DNA of 64,000 nucleotides from Planctomycetota bacterium (GTDB taxonomy: Bacteria > Planctomycetota > Planctomycetia > Pirellulales > Pirellulaceae): the NCBI GenBank assembly GCA_029259935.1, contig JAJDEH010000057.1:1-64000 (forward strand). The letters are read 5' to 3'. The notes beneath the pieces are model-generated. The model had not been told where the DNA came from. It did no database searches and saw nothing but the letters and a program-made list of their open reading frames with translations. Made by a program: the position numbers and the translations under genes. Shown here one piece after another: positions 16,730 through 26,037 of this stretch; position 1 is the stretch's first letter; every line of letters starts with the position of its first letter.

Positions 16730-18151
16730 ATGCCATCTTTCGCCAAACAGAATGGGGCCGACCGTCGACGATTCCTCGCTTCGGCCGGCGGCGGACTAGG
16801 GATGTTGGCCGCCTGCTCGTTGCTAGCCGACGACGCTTCCCGCGCATCGTCCAATCCTCAATCGGAAAAAGAGCCGCACTTCGCGCCGCGCGCGAAACGA
16901 GTGATTTGGCTGTTCATGCACGGCGGACCAAGCCATGTCGACCTGTTTGATCCTAAGCCTGATCTCGTCAGATACGCGGGCCAGCCCGTTCCCAAGAGTT
17001 TCGGCCCGGTGATGACGCGCCGCGACGTGGCCAAGAATCCGCTCATGGCACCGATCAAGAAGTTTCGTCCACGGGGCCGGTCTGGATTGGAAATCAGCGA
17101 CTTCCTGCCGCACATCGCCGAGTGTGCCGATGACCTGTGCGTAATCCGCAGCCTGCACGGCGACAGCGTGAATCATCCGCAGTCGGTGTATCAAATGAAC
17201 ACAGGCAGCATTCTGATGGGCCGGCCCAGTGCCGGAAGCTGGGTTGCCTACGGGCTGGGCAGCGAAAACCAAAACATGCCAGCATTCGTCGTGCTGCCCG
17301 ACCCCGGCGGCGGTGTCAAAGGCGGTCCGCCCGCTTGGGGCAGCGGCTACTTGCCGGCGACCTTTCAAGGCGTGACCATTCGGCCCGGCTCGACACCCAT
17401 TCTTAACTTGAGGCCGCAAGCCTCGATTTCCAAAACACAACAGCGATCCACGCTCGATTTTCTACAACAGCTCAATCGCCAGCACCTGCTCGACCGCCAG
17501 GGCGACGATGAACTGGCCGCGCGCATGGATGCTTATGAATTGGCGTTTCGTATGCAGTTGGCGGCGCCTCAATTGGTGAACCTCGCCGAAGAGACCGAGG
17601 AAACACATCGGCTGTATGGACTCGATAACAGCACGACGCGCGAATTCGGCCAGCGTTGTTTGCTGGCTCGCCGCATGATCGAACGGGGCGTCCGCTTTGT
17701 GCAGCTCTATTCGGGCGACACAGTTGGCTGGGACGCTCACAACAACGTGGCTAGTAATCATGGCCGCTATTGCCAAAAGACGGACAAGCCGGTGGCGGCA
17801 TTGTTGATCGACCTGCGGCGGCGCGGCCTGTTGGACGACACACTGGTGATATGGGGTGGCGAGTTTGGCCGCATGCCGATGAGCGAACAAGGAACGGGGC
17901 GCGATCACAATCCGTGGGGCTACAGCGTGTGGCTGGCCGGCGCGGGAATCCGTGGGGGCAGGGCTTACGGCGCGACCGACCCGATCGGCCTACGCGCGGC
18001 GGAGGATAAGGTACCAGTGCGAAACTTCCACGCGACGTTGTTGGAACTGTTGGGATTGGACCATAACGATTTGACGTTTTTCCATAACGGTCTTGACCAA
18101 CGGTTGACGGGACCCAACGAGGCCGAAGTGGTCCACGAGATTGTCGCTTAG
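16730..18151 (+). CDS. DUF1501 family Tat-exported protein
   Basis: 473 residues. A Tat-type signal (DRRRFLAS at 11-18, then AGGGLGMLAACSLL) shows export of a folded protein. Family hallmarks follow: VIWLFMHGGPSHVDLFDPK, ISDFLPHIAECADDLCVIRSLHGDSVNHPQ, DAHNNVASNHGRYCQKTDKPVAALL and IWGGEFGRMPMSEQGTGRDHNPWGYS. This fold is related to alkaline phosphatase/sulfatase proteins, and its substrate is unknown. I preferred the ATG at 16730 to the one at 16676 because the Tat motif then sits near the N-terminus and TATAAT lies between the two. In most planctomycetes this gene follows a DUF1549/DUF1553 gene; here it precedes one. Confidence 0.9.
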   Translation: MPSFAKQNGADRRRFLASAGGGLGMLAACSLLADDASRASSNPQSEKEPHFAPRAKRVIWLFMHGGPSHVDLFDPKPDLVRYAGQPVPKSFGPVMTRRDVAKNPLMAPIKKFRPRGRSGLEISDFLPHIAECADDLCVIRSLHGDSVNHPQSVYQMNTGSILMGRPSAGSWVAYGLGSENQNMPAFVVLPDPGGGVKGGPPAWGSGYLPATFQGVTIRPGSTPILNLRPQASISKTQQRSTLDFLQQLNRQHLLDRQGDDELAARMDAYELAFRMQLAAPQLVNLAEETEETHRLYGLDNSTTREFGQRCLLARRMIERGVRFVQLYSGDTVGWDAHNNVASNHGRYCQKTDKPVAALLIDLRRRGLLDDTLVIWGGEFGRMPMSEQGTGRDHNPWGYSVWLAGAGIRGGRAYGATDPIGLRAAEDKVPVRNFHATLLELLGLDHNDLTFFHNGLDQRLTGPNEAEVVHEIVA

Positions 18152-18163
18152 TTTGATTGTCGC

Positions 18164-18180
18164 TGATCGCTCCGCGATCA
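18164..18180. repeat. Short palindrome TGATCGC-TCC-GCGATCA
   Basis: A perfect 7-bp hairpin 13 bases after the DUF1501 stop. A similar one, TGGTTCGC-TCCTCC-GCGAACCA, follows pepT at 23424. It may be a REP-like element or a partial terminator between DUF1501 and PSD1. Confidence 0.5.
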
Positions 18181-18245
18181 TGGCGTTAGGTTCGGGGAGC
18201 GAACCACAACTTGCAGTCACCCGACCCGCAATTAGAAAAAAGTCC

Positions 18246-20207
18246 ATGCGATACTTCATTCAATATTTTCTGTTGGTCTTGATTGCTCTGGGTGCGACCA
18301 TCGCCAGATCGGACGAAAGCCAAAGGATCAATGAAGAACCGATCACGGAATATGATCGCGGCCATTGGGCTTTTCAAAAGCTAAGCCGGCCTCCACTTCC
18401 CGGCGTGGCGCGTGCCGAATCCATCACGCCGATCGATCGATTCATCCGGTCGCGACTCGAAGAGGATGGCCTCAAATCGCTGCCGCCCGCGGACCGCATC
18501 ACATTGATTCGCCGGCTCTCGTTTGACTTGACGGGACTGCCGCCCAGCCCGGATCAGATTCACGCCTTTGCCAATGACCGATCAGCCGATGCTTACGATC
18601 GGCTGGTTGATTCGCTGCTTGCGTCCCCTCATCACGGCGAGCGGTTTGCGCAGCATTGGCTGGACCTGGCCCGCTTCGCGGAAACAGACGGCTTTGAGCA
18701 CGATAAAGTGCGGGCCGGCGCATGGCGCTATCGCGATTGGGTCATCGGCTCGTTGAACAGTGATCTCCCCTACGATCAGTTTTTGCAGTTGCAGATTGCC
18801 GGCGATGAACTACGTCCCCACGACGAGCAAGCAGCCGTTGCGACCTCGTTCTGCCTTTCCGGCCCCGACATGCCGGACATCAATTCGATGCAGGAGCGCC
18901 AGCACAATGTGCTGAACGAATTGACAGGGACCATTAGTGCGACGCTGCTTGGACTACAGATGGGATGCGCGGAATGTCACGACCACAAATTCGATCCGAT
19001 TAGCCAGGCTGATTTCTATCGTCTACGCGCAATCTTTCAGCCCGCTATCAAGCTGAAGAAGAACAAGTCGCTCAGTGTGCTCGACGAAAGCGGTCCATCT
19101 CATGAGGCCAGCTACTTAATGGTTCGTGGCAACTGGCAGCGCCAGGGTCCGCGGGTCGATCCCGGTTTTCCTCGCATCGCCAATTCGGCGGACGAGATGT
19201 TCAGCACGGCCGGCTCGAACGACAAGACCAGCGGACGTCGCTCGGCGTTAGCCCGCTGGATCACGCGCGAGGATCATCTGCTGACAACCCGCGTGCTGGC
19301 GAATCGGCTGTGGCAATATCATTTTGGAAACGGCTTGTCCCGGACGCCGAACGACTTTGGAGTCATGGGCGACGAACCATCGCATCCCGACTTGTTGGAC
19401 TGGCTGGCGACGGAAGTCGTTCGTGAACAATGGAGCCTCAAACGGATGCACCGCCTGCTGGTCACGTCGGCGACGTATCGACAAGCCAGCCGCGCGTCCG
19501 TGCCCGAGTGGGTCGAAGGCATGCGGCTGTCCGCGGCCGAGCGGCTCAAGAAGTCTCAAGCCATCGATCCGGAAAACCGGCTGCTGGCACGTTTTCCTCG
19601 CCAGCGGCTGGACGGCGAAGTGATTCGTGACGCGATGCTCGCCGCCACGGGCCTGTTGAATACTCGGCAAGGTGGCCCGGGCATTCGACCGCCCTTGCCG
19701 CCAGAGATGAAATCGACGCTGTTACGAGGCCAATGGGTCGAGACACGGCAGCCCGCCCAGCATCATCGCCGCAGCATTTACCTGTTCGCGCGGCGAAACT
19801 TGCGCTATCCGATATTCGAAGTGTTCGATCGACCGGATGCCAACGCCAGTTGCCCGCAACGCAGCCAATCGACGACCGCGCCGCAATCCCTGTTGATGCT
19901 CAACTCCGAGTTTTCATTGAAGATCGCTAAGCGATTGTCAGCCATGAGCATCGCCTCCGGGGAAAAGAACGTCAGTGCACGAATACGGTTTTGTTTCCTC
20001 CACGCATTGGGACGGCCGCCGACGGCAGGCGAAATCGCCGCTTCGAGCGAGTTTGTTAAGCGGCAATCCGAGATGCTTGGGGATCAGGGCGATTCAAAAA
20101 GATCGCAGGTGCTGTTTGAAGAATCATCGCCGTCTGACGTCGATCAAGCGCTGGTCGATCTTTGCCTAGCTCTGCTGAATTGCAACGAGTTTGTCTATTT
20201 GGATTGA
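18246..20207 (+). CDS. DUF1549/DUF1553 (PSD1) planctomycete cytochrome-associated protein
   Basis: 653 residues from the ATG at 18246, where a signal peptide starts (MRYFIQYFLLVLIALGATIA). The DUF1549 part covers about 65-270: PIDRFIRSRLEEDGL, LIRRLSFDLTGLPPSPDQI, HHGERFAQHWLDLARFAETDG and GCAECHDHKFDPISQADFYRL. The last of these includes a CAECH motif that could bind haem c or a metal. The DUF1553 part follows: LARWITREDHLLTTRVLANRLW, HHFGN-type YHFGNGLSRTPNDFG, then FDRPDANASCPQRSQSTTAPQSLLMLNS. No separate N-terminal cytochrome c domain is present, so it is the short form. The function is unknown; it is exported and paired with DUF1501. Confidence 0.92.
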   Translation: MRYFIQYFLLVLIALGATIARSDESQRINEEPITEYDRGHWAFQKLSRPPLPGVARAESITPIDRFIRSRLEEDGLKSLPPADRITLIRRLSFDLTGLPPSPDQIHAFANDRSADAYDRLVDSLLASPHHGERFAQHWLDLARFAETDGFEHDKVRAGAWRYRDWVIGSLNSDLPYDQFLQLQIAGDELRPHDEQAAVATSFCLSGPDMPDINSMQERQHNVLNELTGTISATLLGLQMGCAECHDHKFDPISQADFYRLRAIFQPAIKLKKNKSLSVLDESGPSHEASYLMVRGNWQRQGPRVDPGFPRIANSADEMFSTAGSNDKTSGRRSALARWITREDHLLTTRVLANRLWQYHFGNGLSRTPNDFGVMGDEPSHPDLLDWLATEVVREQWSLKRMHRLLVTSATYRQASRASVPEWVEGMRLSAAERLKKSQAIDPENRLLARFPRQRLDGEVIRDAMLAATGLLNTRQGGPGIRPPLPPEMKSTLLRGQWVETRQPAQHHRRSIYLFARRNLRYPIFEVFDRPDANASCPQRSQSTTAPQSLLMLNSEFSLKIAKRLSAMSIASGEKNVSARIRFCFLHALGRPPTAGEIAASSEFVKRQSEMLGDQGDSKRSQVLFEESSPSDVDQALVDLCLALLNCNEFVYLD

Positions 20208-20211
20208 CGTG

Positions 20212-20505
20212 ATGACCTACAAGCATCCAGAATCCAAAAGTGGTTTCCGCTGGGGCCAATTCAGCTTCCGTACGGGCTTTTGGGTGATGACGGGTATCGC
20301 GCTGATCATGTTCAGCACGTCGGTGGGCTCCGCTGTTACCGCACACACGATCCTAGTATTGGCATTCGCGATTCCAGGAGGAAGTTACGGCTACGACGTA
20401 GGCGGAACAAGCCGGTCCATGGCGATCGGGACGGTAGCGGCCGCGATCGGTGGCAGTTTATTGTTGTCGGTTGTCGTGCTGGCGATTGACTTTGCTCGCC
20501 TGTAA
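20212..20505 (+). CDS. Small two-helix membrane protein
   Basis: 97 residues starting at the ATG 4 bases after the PSD1 stop, so probably translationally coupled. It has a hydrophilic N-terminus (about 25 residues), then hydrophobic segments about 27-55 (VMTGIALIMF, HTILVLAFAIPGG) and 70-93 (GTVAAAIGGSLLLSVVVLAI). No family is recognised. It ends one base before the stop of the convergent AlkB-like gene. Confidence 0.65.
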   Translation: MTYKHPESKSGFRWGQFSFRTGFWVMTGIALIMFSTSVGSAVTAHTILVLAFAIPGGSYGYDVGGTSRSMAIGTVAAAIGGSLLLSVVVLAIDFARL

Positions 20506-20506
20506 A

Positions 20507-21118
20507 CTATTCGCCACCCGGCACACGAAACTTGCGATAGCTTAGATTGACGCGCGGGCCAACCTTTTTGGACGTCTTTTGAATCGCGTGATCATAGTGT
20601 CGCTGTAAAGCCCCGCCCATGATGAGGACGGAGCCATGAGTCACGTCATATTGCGCGACTACTTCGTGGTCAGTTTTTCGGCGAACCTTGAACCGTCTCT
20701 CCGAGCCAAACGAAACGGTTGCGATGGGCGTGTCGGGCAAGCTTGGAAAGTCGTTGTCGTCATGCCAGCCGACCGCAGCTTGCCCATCGGGATAAAGCGC
20801 GCCAAGTGCGCAATTCAAACCACAATGACACAGTTCTTCCAGGCGATCACAAATTTCAGAGATTGCCGGCGTGAACTGGTGAGGCGACCACGTTTGCCCC
20901 GTGTACCGGTACACAAAACGTGAATCGTTCGCAAACCAGGCGTTCGCGCGGCGGGTGAGAACCCCGCGAATTGCTTGGCGCTCCCAAGGAAAATCATCGC
21001 TCAACAATTGCTCAAGCAGTGCGTCTGCCTGTGTCTTGTCAAAAAGTGACTCGTAGTATTCGACATACGAACCGTTCGCCAGGTCTACGCGGTCAACGTT
21101 GCGGCTTAATTCCGCCAT
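20507..21118 (-). CDS. AlkB-like Fe(II)/2-oxoglutarate dioxygenase
   Basis: 203 residues, typical of the ALKBH2/3-type branch. Family members demethylate 1-methyladenine and 3-methylcytosine in DNA or RNA using Fe(II), O2 and 2-oxoglutarate. The iron ligands are visible: His119 and Asp121 in GWHDDND, and His177 in RHYDHAIQKT. The 2-oxoglutarate-binding arginines are in PRVNLSYRKF (Arg189, Arg195). The SFGSERRFKVRR strand matches the SFG motif of ALKBH2/3. The PolB-type exonuclease gene lies 69 bases upstream on the same strand, which suggests a small DNA-repair unit. Confidence 0.9.
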   Translation of the reverse strand: MAELSRNVDRVDLANGSYVEYYESLFDKTQADALLEQLLSDDFPWERQAIRGVLTRRANAWFANDSRFVYRYTGQTWSPHQFTPAISEICDRLEELCHCGLNCALGALYPDGQAAVGWHDDNDFPSLPDTPIATVSFGSERRFKVRRKTDHEVVAQYDVTHGSVLIMGGALQRHYDHAIQKTSKKVGPRVNLSYRKFRVPGGE

Positions 21119-21187
21119 TTTCTACAACCCCATATTGAAGCACGCTTGATTGACAGCAAACGCTGACAAAGAAACCACAAGCAGTCG

Positions 21188-22033
21188 CTACACAACGCCC
21201 TCTTCAGCCACTTCCTCCGGAGCCGTCCAAGGATTGTGCCAGTCGCCCCAGTCGTTGAGGTACATCTGGTAGGCTTCCGAATCATCCGCCCGGTCTTCCA
21301 ACCATTGCTTGGTTTCGGCAATGATCTCTTGTTCCTGCTCCAATTGAATTTTCCCCAGCAGCACTTGCACGCGCAGGAAAACGAAATAGGTATCCAACAC
21401 GTCGCAGCGGCAGTAGTCGTTGATCTCGGCCAGTTTGCCTTCTTCGTACATGTCCTGAACCATGTAACCCTGGACTTCCATTTTTCCCGGCTTGCCAAGG
21501 ATGTTCGCCGCCAAATTGAGGCCGCCGTTGAACCGCGCCGCGCCAAAGTTCGTCAGCACGTCGTAGAGGTCCAAATGCGAATGGGTGTTGTAGCGGTTAC
21601 GCTTTTGCTCCCAGCTCTTGTCCTGCATGTTGAACCAACCTTGCACCGGGATGCCGTAACGAAACGCGGCCAGCTCTAGCAGCGGCAGATCGAACGTGCG
21701 TCCGTTAAAGCTGACCAGCGTCGGCCGCTTATACGCCTCCCAGCCGCGCCAAAAGCGCTCGACAATAATATGCGACCGATATTCCGGCTCGTCCAGCGTG
21801 ACTAAATCCACGAGCCGCAGGTCGGCTGAAATCTTGGCGACGGCCACCGAGACCGGGATTTGGAAGGTGTAGGGGATGAAATCGGATTCGTATTTGGCAA
21901 TCAACTCGTCGCGATATCGGCGAACGGCGGACTGCGCGTCGAGGCCTTCGCCGGTGTACCGTAACTTGGAAACGAGGTCTCCATCGGCTACGCTCTCGAC
22001 GTCAAAGACCAAATACTGAACCGGCTGTGACAT
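21188..22033 (-). CDS. Predicted 3'-5' exonuclease related to PolB exonuclease domain
   Basis: 281 residues matching the stand-alone PolB-type exonuclease family. The DEDD residues are visible: Asp11 and Glu13 in VFDVES (Exo I), Asp115 in SFNGRTFDLP (Exo II), and Tyr207/Asp211 in YCRCDVLDTY (Exo III). It should degrade DNA 3'-5' in the cytoplasm with two metal ions. It is likely co-transcribed with the AlkB-like gene downstream and divergent from pepT across a 141-base gap. No polymerase domain is attached. Confidence 0.88.
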   Translation of the reverse strand: MSQPVQYLVFDVESVADGDLVSKLRYTGEGLDAQSAVRRYRDELIAKYESDFIPYTFQIPVSVAVAKISADLRLVDLVTLDEPEYRSHIIVERFWRGWEAYKRPTLVSFNGRTFDLPLLELAAFRYGIPVQGWFNMQDKSWEQKRNRYNTHSHLDLYDVLTNFGAARFNGGLNLAANILGKPGKMEVQGYMVQDMYEEGKLAEINDYCRCDVLDTYFVFLRVQVLLGKIQLEQEQEIIAETKQWLEDRADDSEAYQMYLNDWGDWHNPWTAPEEVAEEGVV

Positions 22034-22174
22034 GCTTGTCCCCTTTGCAAATCCGTCCGCGAATCAAGATCATGCCTAAAGCCTACCAAAACCGTGCCGT
22101 GCCGGATAATGTGTGCGTGGTGAGATTGGTCGATTTTTCCGCAAAGTTCCGTCATTCCCTACAGAGACCCGAAG

Positions 22175-23413
22175 ATGAACCGCGATCGATTGCTCCAGAG
22201 ATTCCTGCGTTATGTACAAATTGACACGACGGCGCGCGACGATGTGGACGACTATCCTAGTTCGCCGGGACAGCTTGAATTGGGCAAGATCCTGGTTCAA
22301 GAACTTCAGGAAATGGGCCTGGCCGACGCCCATCAGGACGATCATGGATTGATTTACGCCACGGTGCCGGCGACCACCGACCGAAACGTACCGACGGTCG
22401 CCTTTAACTCGCACCTGGACACTTCGCCCGAAACGACCGGCGCGGGCGTGAAGCCGCAGGTCATTCACGACTATCAAGGAGGCGATCTCGTCTTGCCCGG
22501 AGATTCGTCTCAGGTTATTCGCGCGGACGAGAATCCCGAGCTGGCCTCTCTGCACGGATCGACGCTGATCACCACCGATGGCACGACGTTGCTAGGCGGA
22601 GATGATAAAGGGGGTGTCGCGGTCATTATGGAGACGGCCGCCTATTTGGTGGAGCATCCGGATCTGGTTCACGGTCCGGTGCGTGTTCTGTTCACCTGCG
22701 ACGAAGAGATCGGGCGCGGCGTCGACCACGTCGATCTGAAGAAACTCGCCGCCGATGTTTGCTATACACTCGACGGCCAAGGCGCCAACGAAATCGATGT
22801 CGAGACGTTCTCCGCCGATTTAGCGACCATCACGTTCCGCGGCGTGAATATTCATCCTTCGATTGCCAAGGGGCAAATGATCAATTCGATTCGCGCCGCG
22901 GGCGCATTCGTGGCGCGCCTTCCGCGCGACGCCATGGCTCCGGAAGTGACGGACCAGCGGGAAGGATTTCTACATCCCTATCAAATCGGCGGTGGAGTCG
23001 CCGAGTCGAAGGTTAAAGTCTTGCTGCGCGATTTCGACACCGGCGCTCTGGCGGTTCAAGCTGACTTGCTTCGCGACACGGCTCGCGAAATTGAAAAACA
23101 GCATCCGGGCATTAGCGCGTCGGTGGAGATTCGTAAACAGTATCGGAACATCGCGGATGGCCTGCGAGACGACCCGCGATCGGTCGAGTTTGCCAAAGCC
23201 GCCCACCAGCGGCTCGGCCGCGACGCCGAATTGACCATCGTCCGCGGCGGAACCGATGGCTCGCAACTGACCGAACTTGGACTGCCGACGCCCAACCTAT
23301 CCACCGGGCAACACAAGATCCATTCGCCGCTGGAGTGGGCCTGTCTCGACGAAATGGTCCAGGCCGCGGAAGTACTGGTCGAAATTGCCAAAGTGTGGGC
23401 CGAAGAAGCCTGA
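22175..23413 (+). CDS. pepT: Peptidase T (tripeptide aminopeptidase, M20B)
   Basis: 412 residues, the usual PepT length. This is a cytoplasmic dizinc aminopeptidase that removes N-terminal residues from tripeptides. Metal and catalytic residues are in place: His80 and Asp82 (SHLDTSP), Asp143 (GGDDKGG), Glu177/Glu178 (CDEEIG) and Asp200 (YTLDG). The dimerisation-domain blocks NIHPSIAKGQMINSIRAA and VRGGTDGSQLTELGLPTPNL also match. It starts at an ATG, is monocistronic and is followed by a hairpin. Confidence 0.95.
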   Translation: MNRDRLLQRFLRYVQIDTTARDDVDDYPSSPGQLELGKILVQELQEMGLADAHQDDHGLIYATVPATTDRNVPTVAFNSHLDTSPETTGAGVKPQVIHDYQGGDLVLPGDSSQVIRADENPELASLHGSTLITTDGTTLLGGDDKGGVAVIMETAAYLVEHPDLVHGPVRVLFTCDEEIGRGVDHVDLKKLAADVCYTLDGQGANEIDVETFSADLATITFRGVNIHPSIAKGQMINSIRAAGAFVARLPRDAMAPEVTDQREGFLHPYQIGGGVAESKVKVLLRDFDTGALAVQADLLRDTAREIEKQHPGISASVEIRKQYRNIADGLRDDPRSVEFAKAAHQRLGRDAELTIVRGGTDGSQLTELGLPTPNLSTGQHKIHSPLEWACLDEMVQAAEVLVEIAKVWAEEA

Positions 23414-23423
23414 ACGTTTGTCG

Positions 23424-23445
23424 TGGTTCGCTCCTCCGCGAACCA
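23424..23445. terminator. Hairpin after pepT
   Basis: TGGTTCGC-TCCTCC-GCGAACCA, an 8-bp perfect stem 11 bases after the pepT stop, without a U-run. It is similar in design to the palindrome at 18164, so it may instead be a REP-like repeat. Confidence 0.45.
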
Positions 23446-23664
23446 AACAAATCCGCGCGATCGTGTGTTTGAACGCGACCAAAAATGCTAGCATTGCAGG
23501 AGCGAATAGCTAGTGAATTTTCGAGCTTCCAATAAACTCCATGTCAATCGGTGGCCGAATTATCTGGATAGGTTCCTAAGAAGGATGTAAAATCCATGCG
23601 GGTGAAGAACCGCTAGTTTTTGTTGTCGTGCATACCCGCCGCGCGGACCACGGAAGGCCAACGA

Positions 23665-24687
23665 ATGCCTCGCCTTTCTATTATCATCGCCCACTCTTCA
23701 CGCGCCCAGCAGCTTGAAGCCACGCTCGTCTCCGTGTTGCAGAACCGTCCCGATGACTGTGAAGTCATCGTCGTGCATCGGGGAGACTACGACGATCCGT
23801 ACGAATTGGCGGACGAAGTTCGCTATCTGGAAGTCGCCGCCCATTCCAAGGAAGTGGACTGTCTGAATACGGGCATTTGGTCGGCCCGGTCCCCGTTGAT
23901 TCACATTCTTGCTAGCGGCGTTGAAGTGGAAAGCGGCTGGACCGATGCGGCGATTGCCGAGTTTGACGACCCAAACGTCGGGCTGGTTTCGCCACTGGTC
24001 GTCAACGCGGACGCCCGCGACGAAATCCTCACGGCCGGACTTCAAACCGGGCTCGGCGGGCGACGTGTCGTTTGCGGCGCGGGAATGAAATTAGATCACG
24101 AAAAAGCTCGCCGGCTACAGCCCGTGGGACCCTCGTTGCTGGCCGGTTTTTATCGCCAATCGGCGGTGATGCGATGCGGAGGCTTCGAGGCCAGGGTCGG
24201 GACGACACTGAGCGATCTGGATCTGGCGTTGTCGTTGAACGGCATTCAACTGAAGTGCCGATTGGCGGTCGAGAGCCGCGTTCATGCACGCAAGCTGCCG
24301 CAAGAATCGGCCACGGCCTTGGAAAGCGGGCGCAACGGCGAGCGCTTGGTTTGGCGACACGCGCCCCATTTCGGTTGGGCGGCTACCATGCTCTCCCGCC
24401 CGGCGGTTTTCGCGGCCGAGTTGATCGGTGGCGCGCTGAGACCATCAGCTTGGGGGCGACTAGCGGGCCGCTTGTTGGCCTATGTGGAATTCGGAAAATT
24501 CCGCAAGCACCACCTGCATCTCCGGCAAGCGGCCCAAGCGGAGCCAGCTAAGCTGCGGCAGGACTCCGGCAATCGACGGATCGATACGGGCCACGATGCG
24601 TCTTGCGAATCGCCAAAGTCCGGTCGCCTTGGAGAACCGGCTAACACCGCCCGCGCGGCAGCGGCGGGACGGCCAACGTTGCCGTGA
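23665..24687 (+). CDS. Glycosyltransferase 2-like protein with degenerate DxD
   Basis: 340 residues. The ATG at 23665 was chosen (GGAAGG upstream) over 23620. The N-terminus has the GT-A nucleotide-binding pattern: RLSIIIAHSSRAQQLEATLVSVLQNRPDDCEVIVVHRGDYDDP. Where active GT2 enzymes have a DxD before the acceptor region, this protein reads ASGVEVESGW, and the acidic pair is gone. A later helix with GLVSPLVV and ATTLSDLDLALSLNG-like segments keeps the fold. The last 60 residues are polar and Arg/Ala-rich. It may be a non-catalytic relative or one with an unusual donor site. It is convergent with the Gfo/Idh/MocA gene. Confidence 0.7.
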   Translation: MPRLSIIIAHSSRAQQLEATLVSVLQNRPDDCEVIVVHRGDYDDPYELADEVRYLEVAAHSKEVDCLNTGIWSARSPLIHILASGVEVESGWTDAAIAEFDDPNVGLVSPLVVNADARDEILTAGLQTGLGGRRVVCGAGMKLDHEKARRLQPVGPSLLAGFYRQSAVMRCGGFEARVGTTLSDLDLALSLNGIQLKCRLAVESRVHARKLPQESATALESGRNGERLVWRHAPHFGWAATMLSRPAVFAAELIGGALRPSAWGRLAGRLLAYVEFGKFRKHHLHLRQAAQAEPAKLRQDSGNRRIDTGHDASCESPKSGRLGEPANTARAAAAGRPTLP

Positions 24688-24738
24688 GCCGCGCGCCGAG
24701 CTTGGCTGACTACTATCGCTTTGCGGTCTCCTCGCCAA

Positions 24739-26037
24739 CTACACTTTCGGTTCCCAACCCTTTTCGTAGTCTCGCTTCCAGAGCTTCATGGCTTCCGCAT
24801 CGTTAAGGATGTGCCCGTCTTTGGCGTCACATTGAAGCGTTCGGCCCGTCCGCTGGGCGATATTGCCGAGATGACACAGCAATGTACTCTTGTGACCCTT
24901 GGCGATCTCCGCATTCAGATTCAGCGGCTTATCGGTGCGGATCGCGGTGAGAAAATTCTCGATGTGTTCCAAATCGCCGACGCTGGACGTTTTGTACTCG
25001 TTGACCAGCTTGTCCTTGTTGTCGAACACGCGATGGTTGCCGTTGGAGTCGAGTTCCATCGCGCCCGCTTCGCCATAAAAGGTAATGAACTTGCCATTGC
25101 CGTGCCGGTTGCAGCTTAGTCCTTCCCAAGTAATCATCCGCTTGCCTTCGAATTCGAAGCAGACCGTCTGCGTATCCGGAGTCTGTTGATCGTCGTCGTA
25201 TTGGTAACGTCCGCCGCACGACGTGGCCTTGGTGGGAAAATCCACTCCAACACCCCAGCGGCACAGGTCCAGCGTGTGAACGCCGTTGTTGCCCAGTTCG
25301 CCGTTGCCGTAGTGCCAGTTCCAGTGCCAGTTGTAATGCACAATGTTGCTCTTGTAAGGACGCCGCGGCGCGGGACCTTGCCACAGTTCATAGTTCAGAT
25401 ACGAGGGCGGATCGGACGGGTCTTTCTTGCCAATCGTGGGACGAGCGCTGTTGTACCAGGCGCGCGCTAAATAAACTCGGCCAATCACTCCCTCTCGCAG
25501 GCGCTCGATGGCCTCCTTCGTTCCCGGAGCGCTGCGGCGCTGGGTGCCCATTTGCACGGCGCGATTGTGCTTCCGCGCCGCCGCGACCATCATTTCACCT
25601 TCGTGCGGGTTATGGCTGCAAGGCTTTTCCACGTAGACATTCTTGCCAGCCGAGCAACCCAGAATCGTCGCCGGGGCATGCCAATGATTTGGAGCGGCAC
25701 AGATCAGTACGTCGATCGCTTTGTCGTCCAAGATGGTGCGGAAGTCACGAATTGCTTGTGGCCGTTTGACGCCGATCCCTTCCACTTCCTTGGCCGCGTT
25801 TCCGGCGCGAGTAATATCGACATCGCAAACGTACTTCACTTCCACATTCTTCGCCTTGGCAAAGCTGCGGGCGAGCGAGCGACCGCGGCTCATTCCCATC
25901 ACTCCGACCACCACTTTTTCATTGGCCGAATCCTGAGCGCGAGCCGAACTCGCCATGGCCAGCCCGGCCGCCGCAACGGACGCGCCAGCGATAGAAGATT
26001 GTCCAATAAACTCGCGACGGTCGATCTGGTTTGACAT
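24739..26037 (-). CDS. Gfo/Idh/MocA family oxidoreductase, Tat-exported
   Basis: 432 residues from the ATG at 26037, with AAGGAG at a good distance; a start 18 bases earlier is less likely. It begins with a Tat signal (DRREFIGQSSIAGASVAAAGLAMAS). A Rossmann fold follows (VVVGVMGMSRGRSLARSFAK), then the family motif VYVEKPCSHN with the catalytic-type Lys. The C-terminal domain holds GNNGVHTLDLCRWGVGVDFPTKATSCGGRY and the DLEHIENFLTAIRTDKPLN helix. Exported members are expanded in planctomycetes and probably act on sugars with tightly bound NAD(P); the substrate here is unknown. Confidence 0.92.
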   Translation of the reverse strand: MSNQIDRREFIGQSSIAGASVAAAGLAMASSARAQDSANEKVVVGVMGMSRGRSLARSFAKAKNVEVKYVCDVDITRAGNAAKEVEGIGVKRPQAIRDFRTILDDKAIDVLICAAPNHWHAPATILGCSAGKNVYVEKPCSHNPHEGEMMVAAARKHNRAVQMGTQRRSAPGTKEAIERLREGVIGRVYLARAWYNSARPTIGKKDPSDPPSYLNYELWQGPAPRRPYKSNIVHYNWHWNWHYGNGELGNNGVHTLDLCRWGVGVDFPTKATSCGGRYQYDDDQQTPDTQTVCFEFEGKRMITWEGLSCNRHGNGKFITFYGEAGAMELDSNGNHRVFDNKDKLVNEYKTSSVGDLEHIENFLTAIRTDKPLNLNAEIAKGHKSTLLCHLGNIAQRTGRTLQCDAKDGHILNDAEAMKLWKRDYEKGWEPKV

